Source: Rheinheimera lutimaris
GTDB lineage: Bacteria > Pseudomonadota > Gammaproteobacteria > Enterobacterales > Alteromonadaceae
Assembly (NCBI RefSeq): GCF_013283795.1
Contig: NZ_JABSOD010000011.1
Coordinates: 1 to 64,000 of the forward strand
Length of the DNA stretch: 64,000 bases
Reading direction: 5' to 3'
Under the pieces are notes generated by a model. That model saw only the letters and a list, made by a program, of their open reading frames with translations, ran no database searches and had not been told where the DNA came from. This document shows, in pieces, positions 8,634 through 19,255 of this stretch. Each line of letters begins with the position of its first letter. The first letter of the stretch is position 1. Made by a program: the position numbers and the translations under genes.

Positions 8634-9374
8634 ATGGCGCAATGGCTTAGCGGTACAGTAACCGACAACCTGCATTGGCATGCCAATTTGTTCAGCATTA
8701 AACTGCAAACACCCGCCTTTGAATTTACCGCCGGGCAATTTGTCCGGCTGGGGCTGAATACGCCGGACGGCCGTGTGCAGCGTGCCTATTCGCTGGTGAA
8801 CAGCCCGGGAAGTAGCGAGCAGGAATTTTTAGTCAGTACTGTGGCCGGCGGCAAACTGTCACCGCTGCTGCAACAGCTGAAAATGGGCGATACGCTGGAA
8901 ATAAGCCAGCCGGCTTCCGGCTTTTTTGTACTGGATGAAGTACCCGACGGCGACAACCTGTGGCTGATCTCCAGCGGCACCGGTATCGGGCCCTATTTAT
9001 CTATGCTGGGCACGCATAACCTGTGGCAGCGTTTTAAACATATCGTATTGGTGCACAGTGTGCGCACTATCGCCGATTTGGCCTACCGCGAGCTTATTCA
9101 GCAGTATCAGCATCAATACCCGGGCCAACTGCACTACCAACCCATAGTAACCCGTGAGCCGATGACCGGCGTACCGCAGCAACGCCTGCCGCAGCTGATA
9201 CAAAGCGGCGAGCTGCAAGCAATATGTAAGCAACCACTTACCAACCGCTCGCAGGTCATGCTATGCGGCAACCCCGAAATGATTAAAGATACCAAAGCGA
9301 TGCTGGAAAGTATGGGCTTAAAGAAAAACCTGCGCCGCGAGCCCGGCAATATTACCGTAGAGCAGTATTGGTAG
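8634..9374 (+). CDS. fpr: ferredoxin--NADP+ reductase
   Basis: FAD-dependent oxidoreductase of 246 residues, the size of bacterial Fpr. It moves electrons between NADPH and ferredoxin or flavodoxin in the cytoplasm. The FAD-binding RAYSLVNSPG motif is near residue 50, the NADP-binding SSGTGIGPYLSML near residue 113, and the C-terminus ends in VEQYW, the aromatic tail that stacks on the flavin. Start ATG has AAGGA upstream. It is transcribed divergently from the STAND regulator. Confidence 0.93.
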   Translation: MAQWLSGTVTDNLHWHANLFSIKLQTPAFEFTAGQFVRLGLNTPDGRVQRAYSLVNSPGSSEQEFLVSTVAGGKLSPLLQQLKMGDTLEISQPASGFFVLDEVPDGDNLWLISSGTGIGPYLSMLGTHNLWQRFKHIVLVHSVRTIADLAYRELIQQYQHQYPGQLHYQPIVTREPMTGVPQQRLPQLIQSGELQAICKQPLTNRSQVMLCGNPEMIKDTKAMLESMGLKKNLRREPGNITVEQYW

Positions 9375-9390
9375 TATTGAACTGTGCAGG

Positions 9391-10209
9391 CTAAAAAATG
9401 CCGGCCAAGGAGCGCAGCAGCCCCTGGTGCAGTGGTTGCTCGGCATCTTGCCAGCTAAGGTTAGCCTTATTAGCGAAGCTGACCACTTTTACCTGATACT
9501 TACGCATATCAGTATCACGTTGCCATAACTGCTCAAAAGCACCACTGTCGCCCTGGCGTAGCTGATGCTCGCTGTATTCCTGCACTTTTTGCGCGGAGTC
9601 CGGTGCGATGCGCTCGGCAATCTGAATATCGGTCAGCATGGTGTAGTATTTGTCCTGCACCAACTGGTTACCGATGTACTCGGCGCCGGCAAAGGCAGCC
9701 AACACCACTAAAGCGCGGGCAATGTCTTTGCCGTCGATATTGGTGCCGACAGAGGTATCCACAAATACCGCGGCATTGCGGTTATAGCGGTCATTACGCT
9801 GCTGCGGTGTTTCCGCTGGTGGCGGTGGTGCCATACCCGGATCCAGCAACTGCTGTACTTCGTCTGCGGTCATGCCGTACTCGTCGGCCAGCACTTTATC
9901 CGGCCGTTCTTTTAATACCGTACGCACATTCACCTGTAACCAGTACTGCGCGTTAATAGGCGAATCTACCAGCTGATAACCACGAGTCAGCATAAAGTTG
10001 CGCACATCGTCGCCCAGCGGTAATTGGTACTCTGCTGCAGTTTGGCGAATATCGAGAAAAATGGTGCGCTGCTCCGGCTCCACCGGATCCAGATACACTG
10101 TTTGGCTCATGCGCGTTTGTACATCCAGGTTGCGCTTTGCCACCGAGGTATGTACTGCAGTACAAGCCGACAGCAGCCATACCGCCAGCAGCAGGAAAGC
10201 TATACGCAT
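9391..10209 (-). CDS. TraT-like outer-membrane lipoprotein (paralogue A)
   Basis: Lipoprotein of 272 residues with a signal peptide and lipobox LLSAC at residues 13-17. The mature N-terminus AVHTSVAKRNLDVQTRMS and the blocks YLDPVEPEQRTIFLDI, YWLQVNV, YYTMLTDIQIAER and RKYQVKVVSFANKANLSW match the TraT complement-resistance/surface-exclusion family. TraT proteins of F-like plasmids sit in the outer membrane and block mating-pair formation; chromosomal versions are of unclear role. The central glycine-rich hydrophobic segment of TraT is replaced by a proline-containing linker (GMAPPPPAETP), so this copy has diverged. Its ATG follows the stop of paralogue B with no gap. Confidence 0.83.
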   Translation of the reverse strand: MRIAFLLLAVWLLSACTAVHTSVAKRNLDVQTRMSQTVYLDPVEPEQRTIFLDIRQTAAEYQLPLGDDVRNFMLTRGYQLVDSPINAQYWLQVNVRTVLKERPDKVLADEYGMTADEVQQLLDPGMAPPPPAETPQQRNDRYNRNAAVFVDTSVGTNIDGKDIARALVVLAAFAGAEYIGNQLVQDKYYTMLTDIQIAERIAPDSAQKVQEYSEHQLRQGDSGAFEQLWQRDTDMRKYQVKVVSFANKANLSWQDAEQPLHQGLLRSLAGIF

Positions 10210-10944
10210 TTAGAATAAACCGGCCAGCGCCCGCACCATGCCTTGGGTCAGCTCCGGCTCGGCTTCCGGCCACTTTAAGTTAGCCTGATTGGCAAAGCTG
10301 ACTACGCGGGTTTGATATTTGCGCATATCACTCTGGCGCTGATAACTGGAAGTAGTGCTGCCACTGTCGCCCTGGATCAGCTGATGCTCTGAGCTTTCGC
10401 GCACGGTGCCATCAAAGCGTTCCATAATCTGAATATCGGTAATCACGCTGTAGTACACATCTTCTACCATCGCATCAACCACGGTTCCCACTACAGCACC
10501 ACCAACTACGGCACCAATTGCGCCACCACCACCCGAGCTGCCGCCGGTAGCACGGTGAATGGCATAACCTGATACCGCACCACCTGCAATGCCCGGGCCT
10601 GCCGCCAGCGCACCGTTGGTAGCACGCGCATTACTGCGGCCAACCTGTAATACATTGGCCTGCAGCCAATAGTTTGCCCGTGACGGACTATCAATAACCT
10701 GGTAGCCGCGCGCCTGCAGGCTTTGAATAACCTGAGGTTTTAAATCAAATTCCGGTTTATCGGAGGTATTGCGGATATCAACAAACACCGTGCGCTGCTC
10801 CGGCTCTACCGGGTCAAGAAAAATAGAGCTGCTCATTTTGGTTTGTACGTCTAAATTACGTTTGGCTACGGCAGTGTGCACCGCGCCGCAACCGCCTAAT
10901 ACTAAGCTGACAACGGCCACTGAGCTGATTAACAGGGTTTTCAT
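10210..10944 (-). CDS. TraT-like outer-membrane lipoprotein (paralogue B)
   Basis: Lipoprotein of 244 residues, close to the F-plasmid TraT length. Lipobox LGGC near residues 15-18; the mature protein begins GAVHTAVAKRNLDVQT and keeps the central glycine-rich hydrophobic segment (about residues 125-165) typical of TraT, then VEDVYYSVITDIQIMER and KYQTRVVSFANQANLKW. This is the more canonical of the two tandem copies. I chose the ATG at 10944, preceded by AGAGGA, rather than a longer frame that lacks a signal peptide. The TAA stop is followed immediately by the ATG of paralogue A, so the pair is translationally coupled. No other conjugation genes are present. Confidence 0.87.
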   Translation of the reverse strand: MKTLLISSVAVVSLVLGGCGAVHTAVAKRNLDVQTKMSSSIFLDPVEPEQRTVFVDIRNTSDKPEFDLKPQVIQSLQARGYQVIDSPSRANYWLQANVLQVGRSNARATNGALAAGPGIAGGAVSGYAIHRATGGSSGGGGAIGAVVGGAVVGTVVDAMVEDVYYSVITDIQIMERFDGTVRESSEHQLIQGDSGSTTSSYQRQSDMRKYQTRVVSFANQANLKWPEAEPELTQGMVRALAGLF

Positions 10945-11205
10945 CTTGGGTATCCTCTGTGCTGATCTCACGACACTTAAGCGCTCATTCAATGTAGGCG
11001 CGCCGGGCTGAATCATATCTGAATAATTAACCTGAGTTTATACTAAAACTTACACCAGCTGAATACGGCATTGTAAGCAAACATAAACAGCTGAAATTAC
11101 CTGGCGGCAGTGGTTTTACCTTTACTTTTGCGTGCCAGCCGTTACAATGTGCGCCGCTCTTTTGACCGAAATTTACACAGCTCTTTTCAAAATAAGGTAA
11201 TTGCT

Positions 11206-12009
11206 ATGCATCCGATGTTAAACATCGCGGTTCGCGCTGCCCGCAGCGCCGGTAACGTGATCGCTCGTGCCTGTGGCCAGTTAGATATGGTACAGAAAGT
11301 ACAAAAAGGCACTAACGACTTTGTCACCAATGTCGACAGAGAAGCCGAACAAGCTATTGTTCAGGTGTTACAAAAATCGTTCCCGACCCACGGTATCGTC
11401 GGCGAAGAGCATGGTGATTACGGTAATAACGACAGTGAGTTTCAATGGATCATTGACCCACTGGACGGTACCACCAACTTTATTAAAGGCATTCCGCACT
11501 TTGCGGTGTCTATCGCGTTAAAACATCAGGGTAAGTTAGACCAGGCAGTGATCTTTGATCCACTGCGCGGCGAGCTGTTTACCGCATCCCGTGGCCGTGG
11601 TGCCCAGTTAAACGGTACCCGTATTCGTGTCACCAACCTGCCTGATATGCAGGGCACTATTTTAGCTACCGGTTTCCCGTTTAAAAACAAAACTCACTTA
11701 CCGGCACACAGCGCGATGTTAGCGTCTTTACTGACCGACGCCGCGGACATCCGCCGCACCGGTTCTGCCGCGCTGGATTTAGCCTATGTGGCTGCCGGCC
11801 GCTTTGATGGTTTCTTTGAAATTGGTTTAAAGCCGTGGGATATCGCCGCAGGCGAGCTAATCGTGCGCGAGGCCGGTGGCCTGGTGTGTGATTTTGTTGG
11901 TGGTAATAACCAACTGCGCAGTGGCAACATTGTTGCCGCCAGCCCGAAAGTGCTGGCCGGCATGCTTAAAGGTATTCGTCCGCACCTGACCGAAACCCTG
12001 TCACGCTAA
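11206..12009 (+). CDS. suhB: inositol-1-monophosphatase SuhB
   Basis: Mg2+-dependent inositol monophosphatase family enzyme of 267 residues, the size of E. coli SuhB. It hydrolyses inositol-1-phosphate and, in enterics, also joins the rRNA transcription antitermination complex. Metal-site motifs are GEEHGDYG, IDPLDGTTNF and PWDIAAGELIVREAGG. The ATG at 11206 has AAGGT upstream and gives the conserved MHPMLNIAVRAAR start. It is divergent from the TraT-like pair and convergent with the TraB/GumN gene; a repeat element separates it from the latter. Confidence 0.95.
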   Translation: MHPMLNIAVRAARSAGNVIARACGQLDMVQKVQKGTNDFVTNVDREAEQAIVQVLQKSFPTHGIVGEEHGDYGNNDSEFQWIIDPLDGTTNFIKGIPHFAVSIALKHQGKLDQAVIFDPLRGELFTASRGRGAQLNGTRIRVTNLPDMQGTILATGFPFKNKTHLPAHSAMLASLLTDAADIRRTGSAALDLAYVAAGRFDGFFEIGLKPWDIAAGELIVREAGGLVCDFVGGNNQLRSGNIVAASPKVLAGMLKGIRPHLTETLSR

Positions 12010-12040
12010 GTCCGGTGTAACACCGCGACAGCACAGGTTA

Positions 12041-12161
12041 GAACCCCGATGCGCAGCCACAGAGTGTCTGAACAAGCCAGGGATGGCTTGTGAGTTGCTG
12101 TGGCGAGCACAGCGGGTGTTGTAACCTGACGGTGGCCCCCGCCGGCTGCGCATCGGGGTTC
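12041..12161. repeat. 121-bp element with 18-bp perfect terminal inverted repeats
   Basis: GAACCCCGATGCGCAGCC (12041-12058) recurs as its exact reverse complement at 12144-12161. A further pair, CAGGTTA at 12034-12040 and TAACCTG at 12122-12128, offers an alternative fold. Inside is a smaller hairpin of the ATCCCT-loop type. It lies between convergent suhB and the TraB/GumN gene, where it could terminate both. Too short to encode a protein; a MITE- or REP-like element is my inference. Confidence 0.75.
12072..12091. repeat. hairpin with ATCCCT loop, copy 1
   Basis: ACAAGCC and GGCTTGT form a perfect 7-bp stem around AGGGAT (ATCCCT on the minus strand). Two more hairpins with the same loop but different stems lie at 18024-18043 and 18054-18069. 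Confidence 0.7.
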
Positions 12162-12177
12162 CGGGCTATAAGCAAAG

Positions 12178-13056
12178 CTATAACTGCGTGATGTTATAGC
12201 CTTGCTCCCGCAGCAATTGCAGTACATTACTCTCACCCGCCAGATGCAAAGCCCCGACTAATACCAGCTCTACTTCCGGCGTGGCCAGCATTTGCTGTAT
12301 TTGTGGCAGCCAGTTTTTATTGCGCTGCACCAGTAACGCCTCGTAAAACTGCTTACCTTCCGGCGTATCGGTAAAGGCCATCGCCAACTCTGCCATAGCG
12401 CCGGTATCACCACTGCGCCAGGCGGCAATAATTTTATTTAACTCTGTTTCTAACTCCGACAACTGCGCCAAATTTTGCTGCACGAAGGCATCTTCATTGT
12501 TGGCGGATATGTTCAGCAGCATACCCAGCTGCTGTTCTACCGTTTCCAGAAACAGCAATGGCTTATTATCAGCCAGCGCTTGTTTGAGGAAATACATATC
12601 GACGCCCTCACCGGCCATGCCGGCCTTTTGCAACGCAACCTGCATTAAGGTTAACAACACAAAATCCGGCTTAAAGCCGTTCAACGGCGCCAAATCGACG
12701 CCCTGGGTATTGGCATATTGCTGTAACTGCTTATAGGTTGCTGCCGATAATACGCCATTGAGCTTACGGCCATCTTTGTACATCGCCTGCTGCATCAGCA
12801 GTTGCATGCCCTGCGGCGTTTCCAACTCGCGCACATCGGTTTCAAAAACCAGCGTATCGGCTTGCCGGTAAGCCGTGGCAAATTCCGCCGGCAATGGAAA
12901 CTGCTGTGGCGGTAACAAATGCACTGTACCGGCGATATATAATGTTTGCTCAGCTTTGCTAACCTGCCATACCGAGGTTTGTGCCTGCACACCTAAGGTA
13001 AACCATAGCGCCGCGGCGTAAAGCCCTGTTTTTAACCACATTGATAACATCCTCAT
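12178..13056 (-). CDS. TraB/GumN family protein
   Basis: Exported protein of 292 residues with an N-terminal signal peptide (cleavage near VQAQ, about residue 26). The body matches the TraB/GumN family: the N-terminal motif LYIAGTVHLLPP and the C-terminal VELVLVGALHLAGESNV hold the paired GxxH elements thought to form a metal-dependent hydrolase site, by analogy with the related Tiki metalloproteases. Biological substrate is unknown. Its ATG overlaps the TGA of the upstream rhodanese gene (ATGA), so the two are translationally coupled. Confidence 0.85.
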   Translation of the reverse strand: MRMLSMWLKTGLYAAALWFTLGVQAQTSVWQVSKAEQTLYIAGTVHLLPPQQFPLPAEFATAYRQADTLVFETDVRELETPQGMQLLMQQAMYKDGRKLNGVLSAATYKQLQQYANTQGVDLAPLNGFKPDFVLLTLMQVALQKAGMAGEGVDMYFLKQALADNKPLLFLETVEQQLGMLLNISANNEDAFVQQNLAQLSELETELNKIIAAWRSGDTGAMAELAMAFTDTPEGKQFYEALLVQRNKNWLPQIQQMLATPEVELVLVGALHLAGESNVLQLLREQGYNITQL

Positions 13057-13430
13057 TTACCGGCCGGTACTTCTACCGGTAGCTTACGTTCACACCACTC
13101 CCGATAACCACCGGCTAAACTAAACACATTTTGATAGCCCATCTGCTGCAGCGTTTGCGCCGATAACGCTGAGCGGTAACCGCCGCCGCAGTACAACACC
13201 AGCTTTTGCTTTTTATCAGCTACCGTTTGCTCAATATCACGTTCGATAATACCTTTGCCCAAATGCATCGCCTCAGGCAAATGGCCGGCGGCCCATTCAT
13301 GGTCCTCGCGGATGTCCAGCAACACATAAGGCTGGTTGTGCTGCAGCAACTCAGTGATGCCAATTTCGTTAATCTGCGCTTTGGCTTGTTCTACCAGGGC
13401 AATAAAACCCGGTGCGTGTTGTTTGCTCAT
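13053..13430 (-). CDS. single-domain rhodanese-like sulfurtransferase
   Basis: Protein of 125 residues with a single rhodanese fold: LLDIREDHEWAAGHLPEAMHLGKG in the N-terminal half and the active loop YCGGGYRSALSA with the persulfide-carrying cysteine. It resembles GlpE/PspE-type sulfurtransferases but has no signal peptide. It is the first gene of a two-gene unit with the TraB/GumN protein. The physiological sulfur acceptor is unknown. Confidence 0.85.
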   Translation of the reverse strand: MSKQHAPGFIALVEQAKAQINEIGITELLQHNQPYVLLDIREDHEWAAGHLPEAMHLGKGIIERDIEQTVADKKQKLVLYCGGGYRSALSAQTLQQMGYQNVFSLAGGYREWCERKLPVEVPAGK

Positions 13431-13463
13431 ACTGTTGCTCCCTAATATGGCGGCGCAAAAAAC

Positions 13464-13490
13464 AAAAATGCCGGTCAGTGACCGGCATTT
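13464..13490. terminator. bidirectional intrinsic terminator after secF
   Basis: AAATGCCGGTCA and TGACCGGCATTT form a stem of at least 12 bp around a single-base centre, with A and T tracts on both sides. It terminates the yajC-secD-secF transcript on the minus strand. Confidence 0.85.
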
Positions 13491-13511
13491 TTAGCATCTT
13501 TAGCTACTGAT

Positions 13512-14459
13512 TTACAGCAAGGCGTCGGTATTTTCACCTTCTTTTTCTACCGGCGGTGGCGGCAGCATATCTTCGCGGCTGATGCCGAGAATTTCTGCTA
13601 TCGCACTGGCGACATAGATAGAAGAGTAAGTACCAATGGCAATACCAAACAATAACGCCGTAGCAAAACCATGAATTAACGCCCCGCCCATATAAAACAA
13701 CACCACCAACACTAACACTGTAGTTAACGAGGTGATTACGGTGCGGTTCAGGGTTGAGGTAATGGCGTCGTTAATAGTGTCATCCACGCTGGTATCACGC
13801 AGTTTGCGAAAACTTTCACGAATACGGTCGAATACCACTATGGTGTCGTTAATCGAATAACCTATCAGCGCTAATATCGCCGCCAGCACAGTTAAATCAA
13901 ACTCTAACTGCAACACCGAAAACAAGCCCATGGTTAGCGTCACGTCGTGGAACAAGGCCATTACAGCGCCCACCGATAAACGCCATTCAAAGCGCATGGT
14001 AACGTAAAGCAAAATACCGATCAGCGCCACCAGCATCGCCAGGCCGCCATCTTCTTTTAACTCTTCACCTACGCTTGGACCAACAAACTCGATACGGCGC
14101 ATGGTAACCGGCTCAGTTTCTGCCGCGTTAAGTGCCTTTATAACACTGTCGCCCAATGCTGACTGGTCAACATCGGTGCGCAGCGGAATGCGGATTAACA
14201 CATCACGGCTGGTGCCAAACAACTGCACTACGGCATCGCCATAACCGGCGTCTGTCAGGGTTTGCCTTACGGCCGGTAAATTCGCAGGCTGGGCAAAGCC
14301 CACTTCGATTACGGTACCACCGGTAAAATCCAGGCCCCAGTTGATGCCTTTAGTCGCAAAGGAAAACAACGAGCCTAAGATCAACAAAGTAGACAGCACT
14401 ATAGCCGGCCATTTTAACCGCATAAAATTCAGCGGCTGGCTAAAGGAAAATATTCTCAT
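13512..14459 (-). CDS. secF: protein translocase subunit SecF
   Basis: Inner-membrane protein of 315 residues with six membrane segments and one periplasmic loop, the SecF subunit of the SecDF complex. SecDF uses the proton gradient to help pull proteins through SecYEG. Recognised by INWGLDFTGGTVIEV after the first membrane helix and GYSINDTIVVFDRIRE in helix 4. The ATG at 14459 follows AAGGGG and yields the canonical N-terminus MRIFSFSQPLNFMRLKW. It begins 10 bp after secD. Confidence 0.96.
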   Translation of the reverse strand: MRIFSFSQPLNFMRLKWPAIVLSTLLILGSLFSFATKGINWGLDFTGGTVIEVGFAQPANLPAVRQTLTDAGYGDAVVQLFGTSRDVLIRIPLRTDVDQSALGDSVIKALNAAETEPVTMRRIEFVGPSVGEELKEDGGLAMLVALIGILLYVTMRFEWRLSVGAVMALFHDVTLTMGLFSVLQLEFDLTVLAAILALIGYSINDTIVVFDRIRESFRKLRDTSVDDTINDAITSTLNRTVITSLTTVLVLVVLFYMGGALIHGFATALLFGIAIGTYSSIYVASAIAEILGISREDMLPPPPVEKEGENTDALL

Positions 14460-14469
14460 TGCATGCCCC

Positions 14470-16323
14470 TTATATTGGCAGCGACTGCACGCGGCGGCCA
14501 CCCCAGAACAAATTAACCAATAAACGGGTACCGACAACGGCGGTGAATATTGACGTTAAAATACCAATGGCCAGGGTTACTGCAAAGCCTTTTACCGGCC
14601 CGGTACCGATACCGAACAGAATTAACGCCACTAATAAGGTAGTAATATTAGAGTCGGCAATAGTAGCAAAGGCACGGTCGTAGCCATGGTGGATCGCTTG
14701 CTGCACAGAACGCCCGTCGGCTAATTCCTCGCGGATGCGCTCAAATATCAGCACGTTAGCATCAACCGCCATACCAACAGTTAATACGATACCGGCCATA
14801 CCGGGTAAGGTAAGGGTTGCGCCCGGGATCATCGACATGACGCCAACAATTAACACCAGGTTGGCTACCAGCGCCAGGTTAGCCACCAAGCCAAAGGCTT
14901 TGTAGTAAATCACCATAAAGACCAGCACACAAATCATACCCCAGAAGATAGCCGTGGTACCAAGCTCGATGTTCTCTTTACCCAGGCTTGGGCCTATGGT
15001 GCGCTCTTCAATAATCTGAATAGGTGCAATTAAGGCACCGGCACGCAGCAAGGTGGCCAGGTTTTGCGCTTCACCCGGTGAGTCGATACCGGTAATGCGG
15101 AAATCACGGCCTAAACGTGCCTGGATGGTGGCGTCATTTATCACTTCCTGCTGTTTAATCAGCACAGGGTTACCATCCGGACCAAGCTCGGTGCCGGGTT
15201 TATATTCAATAAACACCGACGCCATACGCCGGCCAATGGCATCGCGCGTAGCCGCAGATAACATATTGCCGCCTTTGGCATCCAGCTTAATACTAACCTG
15301 CGGCCGGCTGTATTCATCAAACGCTGAATTAGCGCCGGTAATGTGTTCTCCGGTTAGCATAATGCGTTTTTCCAGCAATACCGGACGGCCATCGCGGGTG
15401 TAATACAGCTCTGCATTTAACGGTACACGGCCTTCTAAGGCTGCGGCTAAATCGCCCTCTTCATCTACCAGACGAAACTCCAGTGATGCGGTAGCACCAA
15501 GGATTTCTTTCGCGGTAGCGGTGTCTTGTACACCAGGCAGTTGCACTACAATGCGGTCTGCGCCCTGACGTTGCACTAATGGTTCAGCAACACCAATTTC
15601 ATTGACCCGGTTACGGATAATAGTGATGTTTTGCTCCAGTGCGTATTCACGAATTTCTTTTAAGCGAATTTCACTGATGCTGACCAGCAACGTTAAGTCA
15701 TCGCTGCCGGGGCTGAATACCAGCTCACGGTCACGCTTTTTTAACGCGGCCTCGGTTGCAACCACATCTTCTGCCGAGCGCAGCAATACCTGCACCTGGC
15801 CGCTGGCCGTGTCTGCCTGAATACTGCGGTAACGGATTTTATCCTCACGCAAGTCTGCCCGAAAGGTTTGCACCATATCGTTCAGGTTTTTATCCAGCGC
15901 CGCTTTCATATCGACGGCCATCAAAAAGTGCACACCACCACGTAAGTCCAGGCCGAGCTTCATCGGTGAAGCACCGATTGCCGCCAGCCAATCCGGCGTT
16001 GCCGGTGCCAGATTAAGCGCCGTAATGTAGTTAGCACCCAATTGCTGGCTGGCAATTTCGCGCGCCTGCAGCTGATCTTCAGTGCTGTTAAAGCGTGCCA
16101 GCAACTGGCCGTTCTCTAACACCACCGATTTTGCCGCTATACCGGCTGCACTGAAGCTTTGCTCCAGCTGCTCACGGGTTTGCTCCGCTACAGTACCGCC
16201 ACGGGTGGCGCTGATATTCAGCGCCGGGTCTTCCGGGTATAAATTTGGCAAGGCATACACCAGAGCCAGCAATAACATGCCGAGCACCAAAAAGTAGCGC
16301 CAAACGGGGTTTTGATTTAACAC
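14470..16323 (-). CDS. secD: protein translocase subunit SecD
   Basis: Inner-membrane protein of 617 residues, matching E. coli SecD in length and domain order: a first membrane helix, a large periplasmic region (P1 head and base), then five C-terminal helices. Motifs include [26 protein letters not shown] and [19 protein letters not shown]. The start codon is GTG at 16323, preceded by AAGGA at good spacing; the N-terminus [13 protein letters not shown] fits the family. Part of the yajC-secD-secF operon. Confidence 0.96.
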   Translation of the reverse strand: MLNQNPVWRYFLVLGMLLLALVYALPNLYPEDPALNISATRGGTVAEQTREQLEQSFSAAGIAAKSVVLENGQLLARFNSTEDQLQAREIASQQLGANYITALNLAPATPDWLAAIGASPMKLGLDLRGGVHFLMAVDMKAALDKNLNDMVQTFRADLREDKIRYRSIQADTASGQVQVLLRSAEDVVATEAALKKRDRELVFSPGSDDLTLLVSISEIRLKEIREYALEQNITIIRNRVNEIGVAEPLVQRQGADRIVVQLPGVQDTATAKEILGATASLEFRLVDEEGDLAAALEGRVPLNAELYYTRDGRPVLLEKRIMLTGEHITGANSAFDEYSRPQVSIKLDAKGGNMLSAATRDAIGRRMASVFIEYKPGTELGPDGNPVLIKQQEVINDATIQARLGRDFRITGIDSPGEAQNLATLLRAGALIAPIQIIEERTIGPSLGKENIELGTTAIFWGMICVLVFMVIYYKAFGLVANLALVANLVLIVGVMSMIPGATLTLPGMAGIVLTVGMAVDANVLIFERIREELADGRSVQQAIHHGYDRAFATIADSNITTLLVALILFGIGTGPVKGFAVTLAIGILTSIFTAVVGTRLLVNLFWGGRRVQSLPI

Positions 16324-16344
16324 CTGTTTATCCTTTCTTCTGCC

Positions 16345-16683
16345 TTACAGAGATTTCAGCGTGCCTTTTGGCAGTACAGCGCTGATCGCCGCTTTTTGCA
16401 CTGTCACTTCAGTGCTGTCATTCAGGGCAATAACCACGAAATCTTTATCTTCAGCAATTTTGCTGATGCGGCCAACCAGGCCACCCTGAGTTAATACTTC
16501 ATCGCCTTTACCCAGTGCAGACATCAGATTACGGTGATCTTTAACGCGCTTGGCTTGCGGACGGTAGATCAGGAAGTAGAAGATCAAACCAAACGCCACC
16601 AACATAATAATAAGATCCCAACCGCCGCCTTGGGCTGGCTGGCTGGCTACGTCGGCATAGGCGTTGCTGATTAATAAACTCAT
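16345..16683 (-). CDS. yajC: preprotein translocase accessory subunit YajC
   Basis: Single-spanning inner-membrane protein of 112 residues. A membrane segment at about residues 24-42 is followed by the family motif FYFLIYRPQAKRVKDH and the VLTQGGLVGRI block. YajC associates with SecDF. It sits 20 bp after tgt and 21 bp before secD, the standard gene order of this cluster. Confidence 0.95.
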   Translation of the reverse strand: MSLLISNAYADVASQPAQGGGWDLIIMLVAFGLIFYFLIYRPQAKRVKDHRNLMSALGKGDEVLTQGGLVGRISKIAEDKDFVVIALNDSTEVTVQKAAISAVLPKGTLKSL

Positions 16684-16703
16684 TTGTGTCCCCTTAATTG
16701 TGA

Positions 16704-17945
<1,242 letters not shown>

Positions 17946-17970
17946 TCAGCTGACTATCAAGGCTATGGCA

Positions 17971-18087
17971 GGGTGTTGTTGTGCAACTGCAGGTGCCGGG
18001 AAATTCTTATTTCGCCGCCTTCAACAGCACATCCCTGTGCTGTCTCAGCCTCCGCGGCATCCCTGCCGCTGCTGCATAAGAACACCC
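17971..18087. repeat. nested inverted-repeat element with two ATCCCT-loop hairpins
   Basis: Between queA and tgt. Outer arms GGGTGTT (17971-17977) and AACACCC (18081-18087); inner arms TTCTTAT (18004-18010) and ATAAGAA (18076-18082). Inside are two adjacent hairpins: ACAGCAC/GTGCTGT (18024-18043) and GCGGC/GCCGC (18054-18069), both with the loop ATCCCT. Stems differ completely while the loop is identical. It shares the loop, and the sequence GGGTGTTGT, with the element after suhB. It fills most of the 308-bp gap between the two genes, in which I see no gene. Confidence 0.7.
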
Positions 18088-18154
18088 GGCCCCCGCTCTG
18101 CTGGCGGCGAGCTAAACCTATTCAGGCCTCCGGACTCAGCCAGCTTTTGCAACG

Positions 18155-19180
18155 TTAACGAATAAACATCGCATCGCCGTAGGAGTAAAACCGGTATTGT
18201 TCTGCAACCGCCGTTTTGTAGGCATTTATTACATTTTCGCGGCTGCTGAAGGCTGATACCAGCATAATCAACGTAGATTCCGGCAAGTGAAAATTAGTGA
18301 TCAGTGCATCAATCACCTTAAACTCATAACCAGGATAGATAAAAATCTGCGTATCGCCGTTATAAGCCACCAGCTTGCCGCCGCCCTGTTGTGCAGCCGA
18401 TTCCAGTGAACGTACCGACGTAGTGCCCACCGCTACCACGCGGTTACCGCGCGCTTTGCATGCTGCAATTGCATCTACCACATTTTGCGGCACTTCAATG
18501 TATTCGGCGTGCATTTTATGCTCCAGCACGTTATCCACCCGCACCGGTTGAAACGTGCCGGCACCAACGTGCAGCGTAATATAAGCAAACTCCACACCTT
18601 TATTTTTCAGCTTATCTAACAGCGGCTGGTCAAAGTGCAAACCTGCGGTGGGCGCGGCTACCGCACCCGGCTTTTCGTTATACACCGTTTGATAACGCGC
18701 TTTATCTTCTTCGTTATCCGGACGGTCAATATAAGGCGGCAGCGGCATATGGCCCAGGCGTTCCAGCATCGCCAACACCGGCTCGTCGCTAAGTACTTCG
18801 AGCTCAAACAGTTCGTCGTGGCGCTGATTCATCCGCACTTGTGCACTGTTTTCCAGCACTAATACCGTACCTGGCTTTGGTGATTTGCTGGCACGAACAT
18901 GCGCCAGAAAACGCTTATTATCCAGCATGCGCTCTACCAGCACCTCCACTTTGCCACCGGAGGCTTTTTGGCCGAACAAGCGCGCCGGTATTACCTTGGT
19001 ATTGTTAAATACCAGCAAATCCCCGGGCTGTAAAAACCCGGCTAAATCTTTAAAAATATGATGTTGTAACTCGCCGCTGTGTTTATCCATCGCCAGCAAA
19101 CGGCTGGATGAACGCTCGGCTTTGGGAAAACGGGCAATAAGCTGCCCGGGCAGTTCGAATGAAAAGTCTTTAACTTGCAT
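18155..19180 (-). CDS. queA: S-adenosylmethionine:tRNA ribosyltransferase-isomerase
   Basis: Enzyme of 341 residues that transfers and isomerises the ribosyl group of S-adenosylmethionine onto preQ1-tRNA to give epoxyqueuosine, the step after Tgt. Family signatures: [47 protein letters not shown] and [17 protein letters not shown]. The ATG at 19180 follows AAGGA and gives the canonical [11 protein letters not shown] start. Upstream of tgt on the same strand, though a 308-bp repeat-bearing gap separates them. Confidence 0.96.
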   Translation of the reverse strand: MQVKDFSFELPGQLIARFPKAERSSSRLLAMDKHSGELQHHIFKDLAGFLQPGDLLVFNNTKVIPARLFGQKASGGKVEVLVERMLDNKRFLAHVRASKSPKPGTVLVLENSAQVRMNQRHDELFELEVLSDEPVLAMLERLGHMPLPPYIDRPDNEEDKARYQTVYNEKPGAVAAPTAGLHFDQPLLDKLKNKGVEFAYITLHVGAGTFQPVRVDNVLEHKMHAEYIEVPQNVVDAIAACKARGNRVVAVGTTSVRSLESAAQQGGGKLVAYNGDTQIFIYPGYEFKVIDALITNFHLPESTLIMLVSAFSSRENVINAYKTAVAEQYRFYSYGDAMFIR

Positions 19181-19255
19181 TGGAGATTCCTTGGCTTTAC
19201 CGACCAGAGGGCACGGCTGTAAAAAAACAGCCGGCATTTTAGCAGAACAAGGGCT

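Noticed and set aside
8483-8698. 72-residue N-terminal extension of the STAND regulator
   Set aside because: It would overlap the divergent fpr start and lacks winged-helix similarity; the ATG at 8482 begins exactly at the domain.
12041-12161. Inverted repeats considered as ends of an insertion sequence
   Set aside because: The interval is 121 bp with no transposase and no evident target-site duplication; kept only as a repeat element.
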